Positions 11,701-25,735 of a DNA stretch of 64,000 nucleotides are shown piece after piece. Position numbers and translations under genes: made by a program. Source of the DNA: Pomacea canaliculata (taxonomy: Eukaryota; Mollusca; Gastropoda; Architaenioglossa; Ampullariidae); NCBI RefSeq assembly GCF_003073045.1, contig NC_037595.1, positions 4,142,227 to 4,206,226 on the forward strand. Direction: 5' to 3'. The notes below the pieces were generated by a model. The model saw only the letters and a list, made by a program, of their open reading frames with translations. It did not search any database and was not told where the DNA came from. Every line of letters starts with the position of its first letter. Within the stretch, counting starts at the first letter, position 1.

Positions 11701-14597
11701 TGTATTTGCTAAACGAAAAACTATTTTCAAAACACGATCTTAGGTGAACGCTGTAATTGTTCCTGTAAAATCATACTTTGATACTTTTTTCCCTCCACAG
11801 TTAAGATAGACAGGAGAAAGAGAGGAAAATCTAGCAATGCATTTTTATGATAAAGTGCCAGTATTATCAAAATGTAATTAAACTCCAAATGTGGAACACA
11901 TGCTGAGCTTTAAAAAGATCACCTAGTTAAAATATTAAAAAAATTAAAAAAAAGTATCCCATTCAATCTGTGATGCTCTACAGAATTTACTTTAAACACA
12001 ATTCACCTTATGATTACAGTAAGCCAAATGTTTGTCATGTGTGACCATGGACATAAACATATTTTAATGATATAAATAAACACATATTTTTACAGGAGAT
12101 TGTTTCCTGTCCTAAGAGGAGAGAAATAATCTGCAATCAATTTTAACCAAAATGGAAATATTGGGATAAAAAGGAGAAAAATAAAGTACTGAATGAATAA
12201 CAAAAGGACTGTAAAGTTTTGCAACAGTTTAACCATTCTTGACACAACATGAGGATCACTTAGTCACACATTACAACATCCATATTTCATACAATTCATG
12301 TACATCCACACCATACATCAGTGGTGTTGGAACTTTCTCAAGATGGTGCCAGACAATGGAGAGACTTTTTTCATTTTAAAACAAAATTACTAAAAGCAAG
12401 AGCTGAAGATGACACTACACTCCAGATATAAATTATTTTAGACCCCACTGACTCCCATAAACATAAGAGAAGCATGTGCTCTTCCATAAGTCTCAGCTTA
12501 AAATACTGTTGGCGTCAGATGATATATAACTAATGAAACTTTGCATCAAACTTAAAAAAACAACCAACCAACATATGATTTTGTGGTTTTCAGCCTGTGG
12601 TTAAAAGCTCTTGAAAAAACCTACATGGTTGACTTTAGACAGAGACTTAAATTATAACATTTTTTTATGGCACAAAAAAATCAACACTCAAGATTCTAGA
12701 CAGTACAACAAGGCACAGGAGCAATGTCATTTTGTCAAAACTGGAGATGCATATTACAACTGCTGACAAAATAACTTTCACAACTTTTCCAATAATATGC
12801 AAATTAACTTTTTTAACAGCTATTCTGGACATTTACCAAGATTGCTGAGTTTTTAAATGTTGGCTTATAAAAAGGCGGCATCAGCTAGGCATTGTCACAT
12901 TATAAGGCAAAGCACCACTGTAGTGTCTGTGTTGAATTCTCTACTGAGATCACTGAACTAAACAAAGGCAAAAGCTCTTTTGTGTACCTTAAAGCACATG
13001 GATTTTTTTCCCCCTAATGTCACATTAATTCTCCATCTCGATATTGTAAAAATTGAATCTGATAAGTATCTCCATGGCTATTCTGTTTCCAGATTCCCAG
13101 CGTCCTTTGATATGTGATATACTCAGGAAGAAAACTATAAAGCTCATTTTTCCCCTTCTCCAGTTTAACAAACGGTAAACCAAGCATCACAAGTAAACTC
13201 AAAGAGAAATTCAGTCCAACCCACACTACCAATGCAAATCTCATGCTATGTAGCTAACTGAAATAAGGTATGTTTTTGTTTCAAATTTAACTTCTAGAAC
13301 CATTCTCCTCACATTTTTAATACCTTGCAGCATACGACACTGACCAACCAATTATGTTACCATTTTAAAGCATTTTAAGTCAGAAATTAAAACAACCAGG
13401 AAAGAACTAACAAAATCATACAAACAGTTTCTTGTCTCTGCTGAAATTACTAAAAAACAGTCAGCCATGAACCCAGCCTGTCAAAAAACAATGTCACTGC
13501 AAAGATGAGCACATTGACATAATGCAGTCCACTGACGCCAAAACACACAACCCCAGCAGTGTTTCAGCATTGGGGGAAGGGGGGAGAAACTAAACTTGGA
13601 ACACATATAATGGCAGCACCAACTCAGTGGCCACAGGCAGCAGGCTTGAAACAAAGACTTCAAACAGATGGGGAAAAAAAAATGGCAGGCAGATGCTCAT
13701 CAAGTAAAATTTAGTGTGAACATCAATAATCAGCTGCCAATGGATCGATGGAGTCTAGGCCAAACCGATAAGAATGAAAAACAGCTGACTTCCTGTGTGA
13801 AAGAGGGGCTGTTTCACGAGGCTTGAGCCAAACAAGATTACCCTGTGTAGTGTGTTGTATGCAAGCAATCAGGCAGGGGAGATAAGCTGTATTTTTCTTC
13901 AAAAGTTCAGTAAGATGAAGAAGAGGCAAATCTGTGCATCTTCAAGATGACTAGATCAGCAAGTGAGAAATTGCGCTACTTTAGTCCAGTTACTGCTGTT
14001 ACTAGTCATTCACTGTCACTGTGAATAATAACCACTCTGTGAAATAGAATATGTATCACACGTTGAGATCAGCTGTTGTTTCAAAATTCTACTGTCCTCA
14101 AAAAAAAAAAAAAAAATTACTGTTTTAATAATGAAGCTAAAATAATCCACACGAATTTCTTTATGCACAGATGAATGGTGGTTTGCATGCATGCTTATGT
14201 GTGTGTGGATGCATACATTATGTGTTCATGCAAGCACACGGAAGGTTTAAGTTTTTGGTGTGGGGTCCTTTTAAGTTGTTGTCTTTTCAATATCACTACC
14301 ATGAAGTTGGACTTCAGCAAATCTTAACCTAGTAATAATCTCTGAAAGGAGTGAAAAAAAAAAATCATCACTGAATTAGTAATATTTTATTAGGAGGTTG
14401 CGTTGGAGAAGGAACAATGTTGTCTTCAATGCTAAATTAGAAGTAGAACATGAGCTACAAGAACATGGCAGTGAAGGGAGTTGTTAAACTTAGATTCAGA
14501 GAATGCCAGTCAGTTGTATCTGCTGTTGGCAGCTGTGGTAATCACTGCTGTTGTAGTTGTTGCTGCTGCTGGTAGAAGACAAATAGGTGGCGGACTT
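8790..14597 (-). other. Gene-free; probable macoilin 3' UTR plus intergenic DNA
   Basis: AT-rich DNA with no exon that I can support. The part next to 14597 is presumably the 3' UTR of macoilin. TTTATT (AATAAA on the minus strand) occurs several times, so I cannot name the cleavage site. The only structured item is the Tigger-type element at 11211-11702. Confidence 0.4.
11211..11702 (+). mobile_element. Short Tigger/pogo-type DNA transposon, internally deleted, with transposase N-terminus
   Basis: A 492-bp element is bounded by inverted termini CAGGTAGTCCTCG and CGAGGACTACCTG and flanked by TA on both sides (11209-11210 and 11703-11704), the target duplication of Tc1/mariner/pogo elements. 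Further in, the ends stay complementary (GTTACGA and TCGTAAGTC runs). Between them lies an open stretch from about 11318 to 11510: KKRKAITMKVKVDIIRQSEK, then GETATEIGRSLGLSRSTVAT. This is the helix-turn-helix N-terminus of a CENP-B/Tigger transposase. The DDE domain is gone, so it could only move with help from an intact relative. It is the most complete DNA transposon in the window. Confidence 0.9.
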
Positions 14598-17500
14598 CTA
14601 GATGGCAGTCTTCGGAGTATAATCTGAGGCGTTTGGGTTGAGGTCGGAGGCAACAGCAATGTCCTCCTGCCTAAAACTGGAGGAGAACAGTGGGGAGGAA
14701 GTGCGTTCAGAACCCAAAGACTGGTAGGTGCTGGTGCTAGGGATAAGAGCCATCACTTCTGCTATCTTGGATTTGAGTTCTGTGATCTCACAGTCCTTCT
14801 CCCGAATTGAGTCTGGGGGAGAAAAAGAATAAGAATTCAAGGACACAGGCAATAAATAGCAAGTACGACAATTTGTGCATGTTAACTGGGAGAGCAGGCT
14901 CATATGAGCACAGGTAAACAGACAAAAAATGGCTTTTTATCAGTTAACATACAGAATAAACATACAACTGACAGTGATATGCTTACCTGTATACCCCCCC
15001 CCCCAAATAATGCTGACAATATTAAAATAAAGGTTGCCAAACCGAGCATAAGGACTTTTGGTAGATGTGTTTCTTTACAAGAAAATAAAAAAGCATGTTA
15101 GGTAAAAGTTTGATAAAGACTTCTGAAAATAGCACAATAACATTATTCAAACTGATTAAACATCACACAGTCTGTGACACTCTGTTGGCTCATCACTGTT
15201 TCTTACACACAATAAATGCTTTTTTATGTTCTTTCAATATATTATGTATACTGTATGTGTTAAATTAAAAAAAAAAAAAATTTGCCATAACAAAGTGCTG
15301 TCTCTTAGTATCCTGAAAATACAAGTTTCGACTCATTGTCTCACCACGATAGCCCCAACACAAATGTTGGGTGAAAGGCAAGGTTAATGAAAGAAAAGAA
15401 AATCACAATCAAAAACTAGTAGTAACTTTCACGAAAATCCATTCTGCCACAAGATGGTGAGATGCAGGTTTGGTGAGATAACAAGTTGTGACTGATGAAA
15501 AAGCAGTTTCAAAGCTCTTCACAATGCACTTACATCCATTAAATAATTCAAAGGATATAAAGAATAAATAAAACAATAATTTTTTTTTACAAATTTACTG
15601 TGGAGCTGCAGTTTGATAATTGTCAGACTATGTTTTATGGCATTTTCTACTTTAAAAAAAAATTCATAACAAAATTATCTACAAACCTTTAGTTTTACAT
15701 TTCCAAATAAAATATCGTCTTTTTATCAATACAAATGGCAAATAAAGATGAAAAAAAAAGATGGATAAGCCAATATAAAAACTGATATTTAAAGAAACTT
15801 TAAGCAAGTATATTGGATACATCCAGTTTATGATGTGTTTACTAAGAAGCACTCAGGCAAGGAAGGCCGATTTTTAATATTTATATCTATAATCAAAAGT
15901 GTTTTTTTTTTTTTTTAACTAAATGGTTTATAATGATTTTGAGCAAATTTCATGAGTACCAGGGTAGCAAAATGATGTCAAGTTATCATTTTTAAAGAGT
16001 TAATGATGTCTAACACTCACTCTGCAGCACCTTGATGACCCGTCTCTCCTCACCCAAGGCTGAGAAAAGGTCTTGTTTAAACCGTGTCTCTGCTGTAAGA
16101 CTATTCTCCAGTTCTATGTTCTTATCTTGCATGGCTGATAGTGCTTTTAGCAGAACTTCAGCCTCCTTCTGAGCATCTTTGAACTGTCGCATTGACTGTG
16201 TGCACACACCACACCCAGCCTTGTTGAAAACAGCCAGTCATATGACAAATCAATGGTTTTCATTGGCAGGAGTTTTGAAATCATAAAAACAAAATCACAA
16301 GCCAAAATAGTTGTGCTTTTAAGGTTTAAATGACACTGCTTTTCAAAGGTCAACTGATTAACATAATGGAAATATACTGATGCTTCTGATAAAATTTAAG
16401 ACAGCAAATTAAAAGTGCCTGTTGATTACTTTGTGATGCAAGATTGTATAATAAGGAATAGGAAAATGAAGAGGATACCTGGACTTCTCGTTCAAGCTGA
16501 CGATACTGGTCTTCTCGAATCTTGAGGTCCCGCCGCAACTGTTTTATGTCATTTTCTAAGTCTCGACGCCGAGCTTTGCAACTATCTGTACATTCCCCAG
16601 TCCTGTAAGGAGGCAAAATAATAATACTACAGTGAATTTATATAGCACCATATCCCGGTCCTATGGATAGACTCATGACACTTTACAAAAAAAAAAAAAA
16701 CACTACCTTTTCATATTTCTGCAATGGTTTATAAGCTAGTATGTATGCTATTTTATTATCCTAATTCTGGAAATCACAGCTGGTAACACTGCTCCATTTC
16801 TAAGATTTGAGCAAATGAACATCAACCTTTTCTCAAACCTGTACTTCCAATTTCCTCAATAGGGTGTTGCCTGATCTCTAGGTAACATGACATTAACAAT
16901 AATTATGCATTTTAAAAAAATGGCTCCAGTGTGTGTCCATTGTCCAGTGTGTGTCCATTTCAATTATTTGGCAAGATTACAAAGTCAATGCTTCAGCTCT
17001 CATGATGCATCATCATATCTCTATAACAGCTCATCTTCTGAAAAAGAGCTGCTATGTTGACCTCTGTCCCAATATTCTCCATAACATATTACCCAAGTAC
17101 TTATGCCAGATATATGCCTCATAGGTTTGCAATTTCTGCGATTTTTAAGATTGCTCTGATTAGAAATCAAGTGAATACAAATAATTAGCAGACTCATGAA
17201 ATTATCCATCTTTACCGAGCAGCTGCTGCCATTGCAACTGCACGAGCAGCAGCAGCTTCCTCTGCCTTCTTGGTTTTGCGTTCAGCCTGTAACTGCTGCT
17301 CCACAGCTGCTCGTGTTCGCTTCTCATCTGCCAGTCGCCGCTCAAGTGCTGCCAAAGCTGAACGGTCTTGCTGTCGTGCAGTGACCAGGTTGTGAAGCCT
17401 GTTGATACCAGCCAGCAAATTAAATGAGCATACATGGAAACCACTGAAAATTTTATTATCAAAAGGGCAAATGACCAATTAAATGTTTTCAACGGATTTC

Positions 17501-20500
17501 ATAAAGTTTATTAAGCCTCGTAGTTCATGTTGTCTGGTGTATCCTGTAACGTCTTTTTTTTCTGTACCTCAATCTTTTTGTTGCCTTCCTTCTCTTATTT
17601 CATAGTGTGTATGTATTTTCCTTTTTGTATCATACTTTAAACCATATGAATTTGTCTATTAAAAAGAAGCATGAACTCATTAACTGCTAAAAGGTTCACT
17701 TCATGACCGTGAAAACATCACCTTACTTGTTTTGTAAATTTTCATTGTCTTGTTGTAGCTGATACAGCTCAGAGCGTGTGGACTTTTCTCCGGCTGTTAA
17801 GCTGTTGATCTGTACCCGAAGCTCTTGCTCTGTGTTGCGACTGCTCTGTAAGTCAGCCTTCAGTTTTTTTATATCAGCCTCTAATCTGTAGCAATAATAA
17901 AGCATCAAATCAAAATTCACAAATAATGAGTGACATGATGCAAATGACCTCAGAAAATCTTTGGAAATTAATTAATTCATCATAAATCAAACTTTTCACA
18001 AAGGATGCCCACAATATCTGAAAAGAAAAATGGCTAATTTACAAACTACAAAAGCCAGCGATGCAAAAGCTGATCCAATGAGAGCTATAAGGTTGCAATT
18101 TCAGATCCTGTAATTTCCATTTTAAATGCAATTATTTAAAATCAGGTTTCTCTCATCCAGGTTTTTTCATGTATGCATGCCTGTATGTTTGCATGCACAG
18201 ATTTGAGTACACTAACTGATGCCTGCTATGTTGGACCGAGTTGGTCCCTTCACAGCCTATATGTTGTCTATCTGGCTAAATCAAGGAAATGCTCTACCCC
18301 ATGGACTACTCTGAAGCTGCAACTAGTCTTTCTTTCACTCATACCAGCATCTTTTATAAGACAGTCTATTCTGCTCTAGACCATTTAACCCAACATAAAC
18401 AGCTGCTTCATCTCCAGCATGGCTGCAATACAACTTGATATACAAAGTAATTTTGAGTGGTATTACACATCTACAAAAAAGAACACTGGAAGAATTCTTT
18501 AATTTAAAATAACAAATCTTGCATAAGTGACAAAGAAAACTAAAAATAACACTTTAACTAATTGAATCTAGAAGACAGATTCCATCTACACTAAGCCCCT
18601 GACCAAAGCTCACATCACACCCAACACCATCCCTCTTCACAAAACTATGTGCACACCACAGGAAAAAGAAACACAGATGTGCACTTCACTCACCTACTAA
18701 TATGTTCATCTTTGTTGTTTGTGAAAGTGGCAGCTGGAGGCAGCTGTTCCTTCCAATAGTTTTTCCCTTTCTTGGCACTATTGTCTTTACTACTGTTGAG
18801 CTGCTTGCTGACGGTCTTACTTGTCCCTGCTGCTGCCGCTGCTGCCACTGCCATTGCTGCTGCCGACGAAACACCTGCTACGGCCGTCGCCACCCCATTT
18901 GTCGTTTTAAATGCTTTTGTGGGTGGCTCACCCCCCGAAAAACTGTCTGAGATTTCGTCAAACTGATTGACATTGGCTTGTTTTTTGGGTAAACTTTTTT
19001 CTATGTATTCTAACTCATCATCTTCGTTGACATCTGTGCTTTTGGAGGAGGGTGATGAGGGTGCGGAGGAGGATTTCTTGCCCTCCTTTTCCTCCTCCGC
19101 CTTGGATAACTTTTTCCCTGGTACGCCGTTGGAGATTACTTCCTCTTCTGCTTTGGATGGTAAAGCTGCCAACAAAGTAAACATGTTTTATTCTTAACAC
19201 CTCCAAATAAAAAAACCAAAAAAGAAACAAAACCAAAAAAAAAAACCAAAAACAACAAACACAGCCATTAAACCTACTACTACCTCATATATACCAACAA
19301 TTTCTTTTCTATTCTTCCATAGAACATTAACTTTATTTGGTTTAAATGTACTCCGTCACAAAATGCCTACCTCCCCACCATGAACAAAAATGTGTGGTGG
19401 GCTGAAAATATGCCCTCCCTGATTTTTTTAAACAACGAAAAGAACAAAATTCATATTCAGAAAAGATATTTATATCCAAAGGAAACAAACTTTTGGTAAT
19501 TTGAAAGAGAAGTTAACAGTCAAAATATATGGTTATGATGAAGTAAAAGCATGTTGGGAAAACAAGCATTCAGATTGACATTTCTGTGCTAAATAAACTA
19601 CAGAAAAAATGTTCATATTTATATACAATGAAATATAGAGGACATATGATACTCCAGGCAATAGATACATCACAAAAATGGTTACACACAATAAAGGTGA
19701 ATTTTTATCAATCTCATGTACACACACTATTTAAATTAAGTTTTGAAACACTGCAAAGTATGGCTTTATTACTGCTTTAGCTTTCTTGTCAAACCTCACT
19801 GATGGATGTTCCAGAAAGGTGTATATAAAGCATTTCCACATCTAATATTTTCTTCTCTCCTCTAGTTTTTGGCATTACAAAATATTTGAAAATGAAAATG
19901 TCTGCACCCACAAAAATTTTTTACTGCACTGGTATTATCAGCATTATGTCGCTGATTATGTTTTCTGAATTGAAGTAGGCCTCTAGTCCTGAACAAAATT
20001 ATTCAAAACAGATAATAGCTTTATTTTGTTTCAAAGCACTATTCATACATTATTACTTTTAATAGATTATATATTTCAATGTTGTGGACCGTGCTGCACT
20101 TCAAAATGGTATGGTTTTCATGTTTTCTGAGAAACAAACTTTCTTCTCAACTAGTGCCTGTATTGCGCACTATAAATAAAAGAAAACAAAAACAAAAACC
20201 CACGACACACATCATAATGTGTGTAAATATATGAATAAATAAAAGAACTGTTGGTACTTTAGAAATTGTTCTCTGAATTACTTCCCTTAGGAAGCTCAAA
20301 TAGTCAACCAATCAAGTATTTTGTTATACTTAAACGTAAGCAATGAGTGGGTAGATCAGGAGCCATATTTGAGATGGTTGTCAGTTTCTCAATTTGACAC
20401 GAAAAATATAATAAGTATGTTGATGTTTAATGTATAATCTAATAAAATATTTTATTATTTGGCACTTTATGTTTCTATACATGTTTTGTAAATCATAAAA

Positions 20501-23500
20501 ACAATTCATGACCTATTTTCATGACATAAACTCTCCGTTCCATGCAGTTACCCTCTTTTGTTTGAGTTTGGTATAAGAAAAACACAAAAACTATATTTCT
20601 TAAAAATCACACCACATAAAAAAAGCTCTTTAAAATGATGTTCACTGATGTTGCTGTAGGTTAATAAGCATAAATAATGAAACACGAACGTCATGCCCTC
20701 ACTACCATTTGAATTGTTCTTATTGATTTCGTCCATAAAGAACAGGTTAAACTGATGCATGTTTTATGTTTTGAATTTATGCTCTGCCAAAAACAAAATT
20801 TCATCATATAATTAAACTAAAGAAAATCAAACCTTTTGGTTTATCTGTATACTGCATTTCTGGAGGCAGGGCCTGCTGTAATATCTGCATGTAGAATTCA
20901 TTCTCTTTCTGCACTACTTTTTGCCGGCGCTGAAACATACAGCAAGTCTTATTGTTTGTCAGTGCTTACTTCATCACCAGAGGCTCTATCACAGTGACAG
21001 TACTCAGGTTAAGTTGCTATTTTTCTAGGGGATTGGTTATAGCTAATGCAAGGATTCATGAATATTACTGAATGTTTGGATGATTTTTCTTTTTAAATGT
21101 GCAATATTTATTGAAGTCAAATTTACATGTATACATACCACTGATTATTAATAGTTAAATGGGTAGAGTCTGGCAAAAGTTTGACATAATAAAGTGATCA
21201 TCAGTATAAATTGTTGATTAACTGGAATCAGACATTTTCTTTTACATTAAACCAAACACATAATGTGATCATGAAGTACTGAGAATAAAACCCTTCACTC
21301 TTCCACCATACCAAAAAAAATAAATAAATAAATAAATAAAAAAAAAAGACAAATCTTAAGAGATGGAAATTTTATCGGGTATATTTTGTTAAATCCCAGG
21401 TTTCTCTCACAAGACTAAAGAATCATGTCCATTCAACTGGAAGCAAGCAATTTTATCCCATATCAGAACTGATTTGAAACCTTTAAACAAGAACAAGAAA
21501 AGCTTTCTCAAAGCTCTACTCACCAGTCTTAGTCTGTATGAGATGTAGCTCTTGAAACCAAAGCCTAATGTGACGACAGGATAGCCAATACTGCAGACAT
21601 AAGCATTGGAACAAAATTTATAAAATAAAATCCCCTAATTTCCTGAGAAATGCTATAACATCCATATAATAGATCGGAGGTAGTAGGAAAGACTAAGCAA
21701 GAAAGAAACTGTGCCTGGCACAATATGAACTTTAACAGCTACCAAGCAGCAGTATAAAACTTATTCCTGACAAGAGGAAGCTATCAAGACAGTCTACGGA
21801 ATATGAGGTTATATAACTATGTAATTGTGATTTAAATCAAATAAGAACAAATCTAAAATGATCGAGACTATCAAGACTTGGCATAATATCAGTCTATGAA
21901 TATAAACTCAACTGTTTTCACTGCCTTCATTTAAAAAAAAAAAAAAAAAAAAAAAAGGCAGCCCAGAGAATAACTCACCAATGTGCTGCAAAAGGTCTAC
22001 AAAGGTCTAAGTAGTATGGCAAGCTCTTCAACTCTTTCAGTCTAACAGATGCTTCAATGTAGACAAAGAGAAGCCAGAGTGATACTGTTGGAAGGCATAT
22101 ACCTCGTTCTGAAATACACAATCATATGTCTCATTCTGAAATAAATTGGGGCAAGAAATGCTAAAATAACCATCCATATTTTTAAGCTCAAAGTGAATGC
22201 TCAGTAACCCTTACATGATTTACAAAAGGATATTTTGTGTCTGTGTGTATATATATATAATGAACCATTATTCATTTAAAACAAAACCCATGATTTGACT
22301 TTCACAGCAGTAATGCAGCGCTAGGAACCACATAAAACAAAGGCAATGTTCGAAGCAGTTTTTAGCAAACCTTCCTAAGCAGCAATCAGATGATCTTCTC
22401 AAGAGGTGTCTTTTTTCTATGCTCTATCTTCCAGTTTATTTATTAATAAATTGTATGCATGTGCACAACATATACAGAGGGTGAGAAGGAGGTTGGGGGG
22501 AAGCCAGGGATGCTATACTTTCTGCAAAGTTACTAAACCAACAGAAAACAAGAAACTAAAGCAAAAAGAGAAACTGCAGAGATATTGATCCTTCAGGGTT
22601 ACTAAATTACTATCAGGGGCCAATCATTTCACCCCAAGACCAAATCACCCCACAGCAAGAGCGAAACCAACATCACCTTTGTGTCCTCCATCAGGAATCT
22701 GGGATTCATTGTCACGGCAGACAAATATCTTGCTAAATAAGTGACAGGTGTCTGTCAGTCTGCATATTATGAACTACGCAAGATCAGCGCCATCGATCAC
22801 ATTCTATCTACGCCCACTACCAACACTCTTGTCTGTGCATTTGTTTTATCCAGGCTTGATTATTGCAACTCCTTGCTTGCTGGCTGCCATGAATACCTTC
22901 TTCACAAACTCTAGAAAGTACAGAAGTCTGCTGCACATCTGGTGCTTAAAGCTAGATAATGGGACCACACCACTCTTCTCCTTCATTTTCTACACTGGCT
23001 TCCCATCCGTTCTCGCATTCAGTACAAACTGTCCGTACTCTGTTTTAATTTCTTTGCTGACACCTGCCCTGAGGAGGCCCGGTGGCGCAACGGTTAGCGC
23101 TGTTAGCGCCTGTCACCAATACAGTGAAGGCTGGTTGCCCTGAGTTCATTTCTCATCTATGCTGTTGTGGCCTTCGCGCATGAAAAACAAATCCTTGAAA
23201 CATCGACAACTCCGCTCCTGATCTGATGATCGTCTTCTTACTCTTCCTGTCACCAAAACAACAACATATGGCCACAGGATTTGTAGTTATTGTGCAGTGA
23301 AACAATGGAAATCTCTTCCATTCCAAATCCGCCACCTACCCACTATTGAATCCTTTAAACATGCATTGAAAACACACCTCTTCCATAAACATTACTCCTA
23401 ACAACCTGTCCCATAATGCTAGTCCTTTTTCCCACCCTTCGTTTTGCAATATCATGTTAATCTCAGCTCTTGTTCTTGTTTTTTGGTTCCTCCACATCAT

Positions 23501-25701
23501 CCCAGGTAAGACCATACTGTCCAAACACCTGAAAGCCAAATTGTCCCAAGCTCAAAAGACGAATCGATCACCAATGACACGAGTAGTTATTAACATCATA
23601 TATTATCTAAAGAGCCATATGTTGTTCGAACAATATAGACATGCAATAAAAAAACAACAAAAATTCAGCAACAGGGAGATTATTTGCACCAACCTGTGTG
23701 CCAAACATACTGCACCCACACATAGGTGCTAGCTGCAAAGAAGAGCCACTGAACAGGTATGAACAGGTAGCAGATGACATCTGATGTGATGGCGATGCAG
23801 ACAAAGAAGACAGAGAAAGCCTGCAAAAAATATTAAGTGAAATTGTTTAGCTTTATAAAAACAAAATGAATCTATGTCTTTAACTGTATATGTTTGGATT
23901 TTTGTGTCTAAACACAATTTGCAGTCATTTGTTTTCTCACTCTTATACCAATTATCAATCTCTCCTATAAAAAGTTCATTCTCAACTAAATTGTAAAAAT
24001 TCTTTATCAAATTGTAAGTGTAAGAAAAGAAGGTATTTTCTAAAGCTGAAAGTTATAAAAGCTTGAAGATTAAAAATGAGAAATACTGGTTGTTTCATAA
24101 TGCTCATACCTATACGCTATACAGTAACATCAATTACAGCATGTCGGTAAAATTCTTAGAAGATGAATTACTGATGTGCAGCAGACATTATATTCTCCAC
24201 CTCAACCTTACCCCACTGATTGCCTTTTTTGCTGTGTAACCATATTAATCACCTTGCACCATGGCCTAAAATTCTCTCTCAATAATTCTGATACAAGAAC
24301 AAAATCTTTGTCCCAAAAAACCTTAAGATTAAAAATCTATTACATACCAGTCCCTGATACTTAAAGGAGTCACAAACACTTCGTAGCATGAGCCAGAATG
24401 GCCAGAGGTACTCAAAACGGAACTCAAGGATGAAATCAGCCATCAGCACCAGCGCCCAAACCAGCAAAAAACGCAGATACAGGAATGTGCTGCACATGAA
24501 AATGTGAACAGCACTTACAGAATTAATTAATACACTAATTTCTAAAAAATAAAAATCATCTATTAATTGAAAACATTGCATTAATGTTTGAAAGCATTAG
24601 GCAAAGCAAGTTCTGTCTCTACAGTTATTAGAATGTTAATCAACTGACACCAAAAACTACACCACAAACTCATGGTTGGCTACCTGCCATCTGATCAGTT
24701 TAGTTTCCTACAGTTTTGATTTGAGTGATTAAACACTACTGTTCTAAGTAAAACTCAGCTTCCACAGTTCAGTTTTTAAAAACGAAATTGCTATGGGTGT
24801 TAACAATGGTGTGCTCTAACAGAGCTTTTACTGAATTTTCATTATTAGTATGTCTTCACTTAGGAATACACATCAGTCTTTCCAACTATCTCTACCCCAG
24901 CCTTCATTCTTGTCCTCCACACCTAGTGCTATAAATGCCAACTGGAATCACCTCACAACCTAGCTGGCAAGAAGTATTTAAATTCCAATATAAATATATA
25001 GCCAAATGGCCAGAAAGCACACCTCTTCGATTCTAAATTTTTGAGGCCTTTAAAAATGTGGAGTCTGGAAAGTTGTCTGATTCTCCCTGAACAAAACCTG
25101 AAAACTCTAAAGACAAGAAAAAAAAAATCTTGTTAATATATCAACTAGGGGAAAACATAAATGAAAAGCTTGCAAAAAATATATAAAAGCTTTTAAAAGG
25201 CTAAAAATAAACACATTTAAATACTTTAACATACTTAATATCTACGCATGAAATCTGTTGAGAGAGCCCGTGTGGTGCACCTAATCCTGTATAGGTACAT
25301 CTAGCTGCATCTGAATGACTACTTCAATTCTTTTCTTGGTTGTTTTGTGACACTTTTATACATATCCTAATCACATTGCTAATACTACAATATTCCTTTC
25401 AGCCTCCACCCCTCATCCACTGCATTGGCTTGGTGCAGGTGTTGTGGGGTGGGGGCGGGAGCTACTTTGAGATATAAAGACTTAAGAATGCAAAACTGAA
25501 AGAAATCAATCCTTCCTGAATTGATTCCAAATATTCTAATTCTAATACAAAAGTCGGATGCTGTTCAAGAAGTAAATTTGTTTTGAAAAGTGCACGGGGA
25601 GAAAATCATGTCACTTCAGATGACAAATAAAAGGTTAAAAAGTGTTATCATAACTTAAAACATTCATCAGCAACAACTTACAAAGTAAAAAATTTACTTA
25701 C

Positions 25702-25735
<34 letters not shown>

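Noticed and set aside
23076-23160. Possible tRNA gene
   Set aside because: Only the 5' half resembles a tRNA; no acceptor stem or anticodon arm closes, and it interrupts a LINE, so it is a SINE head.
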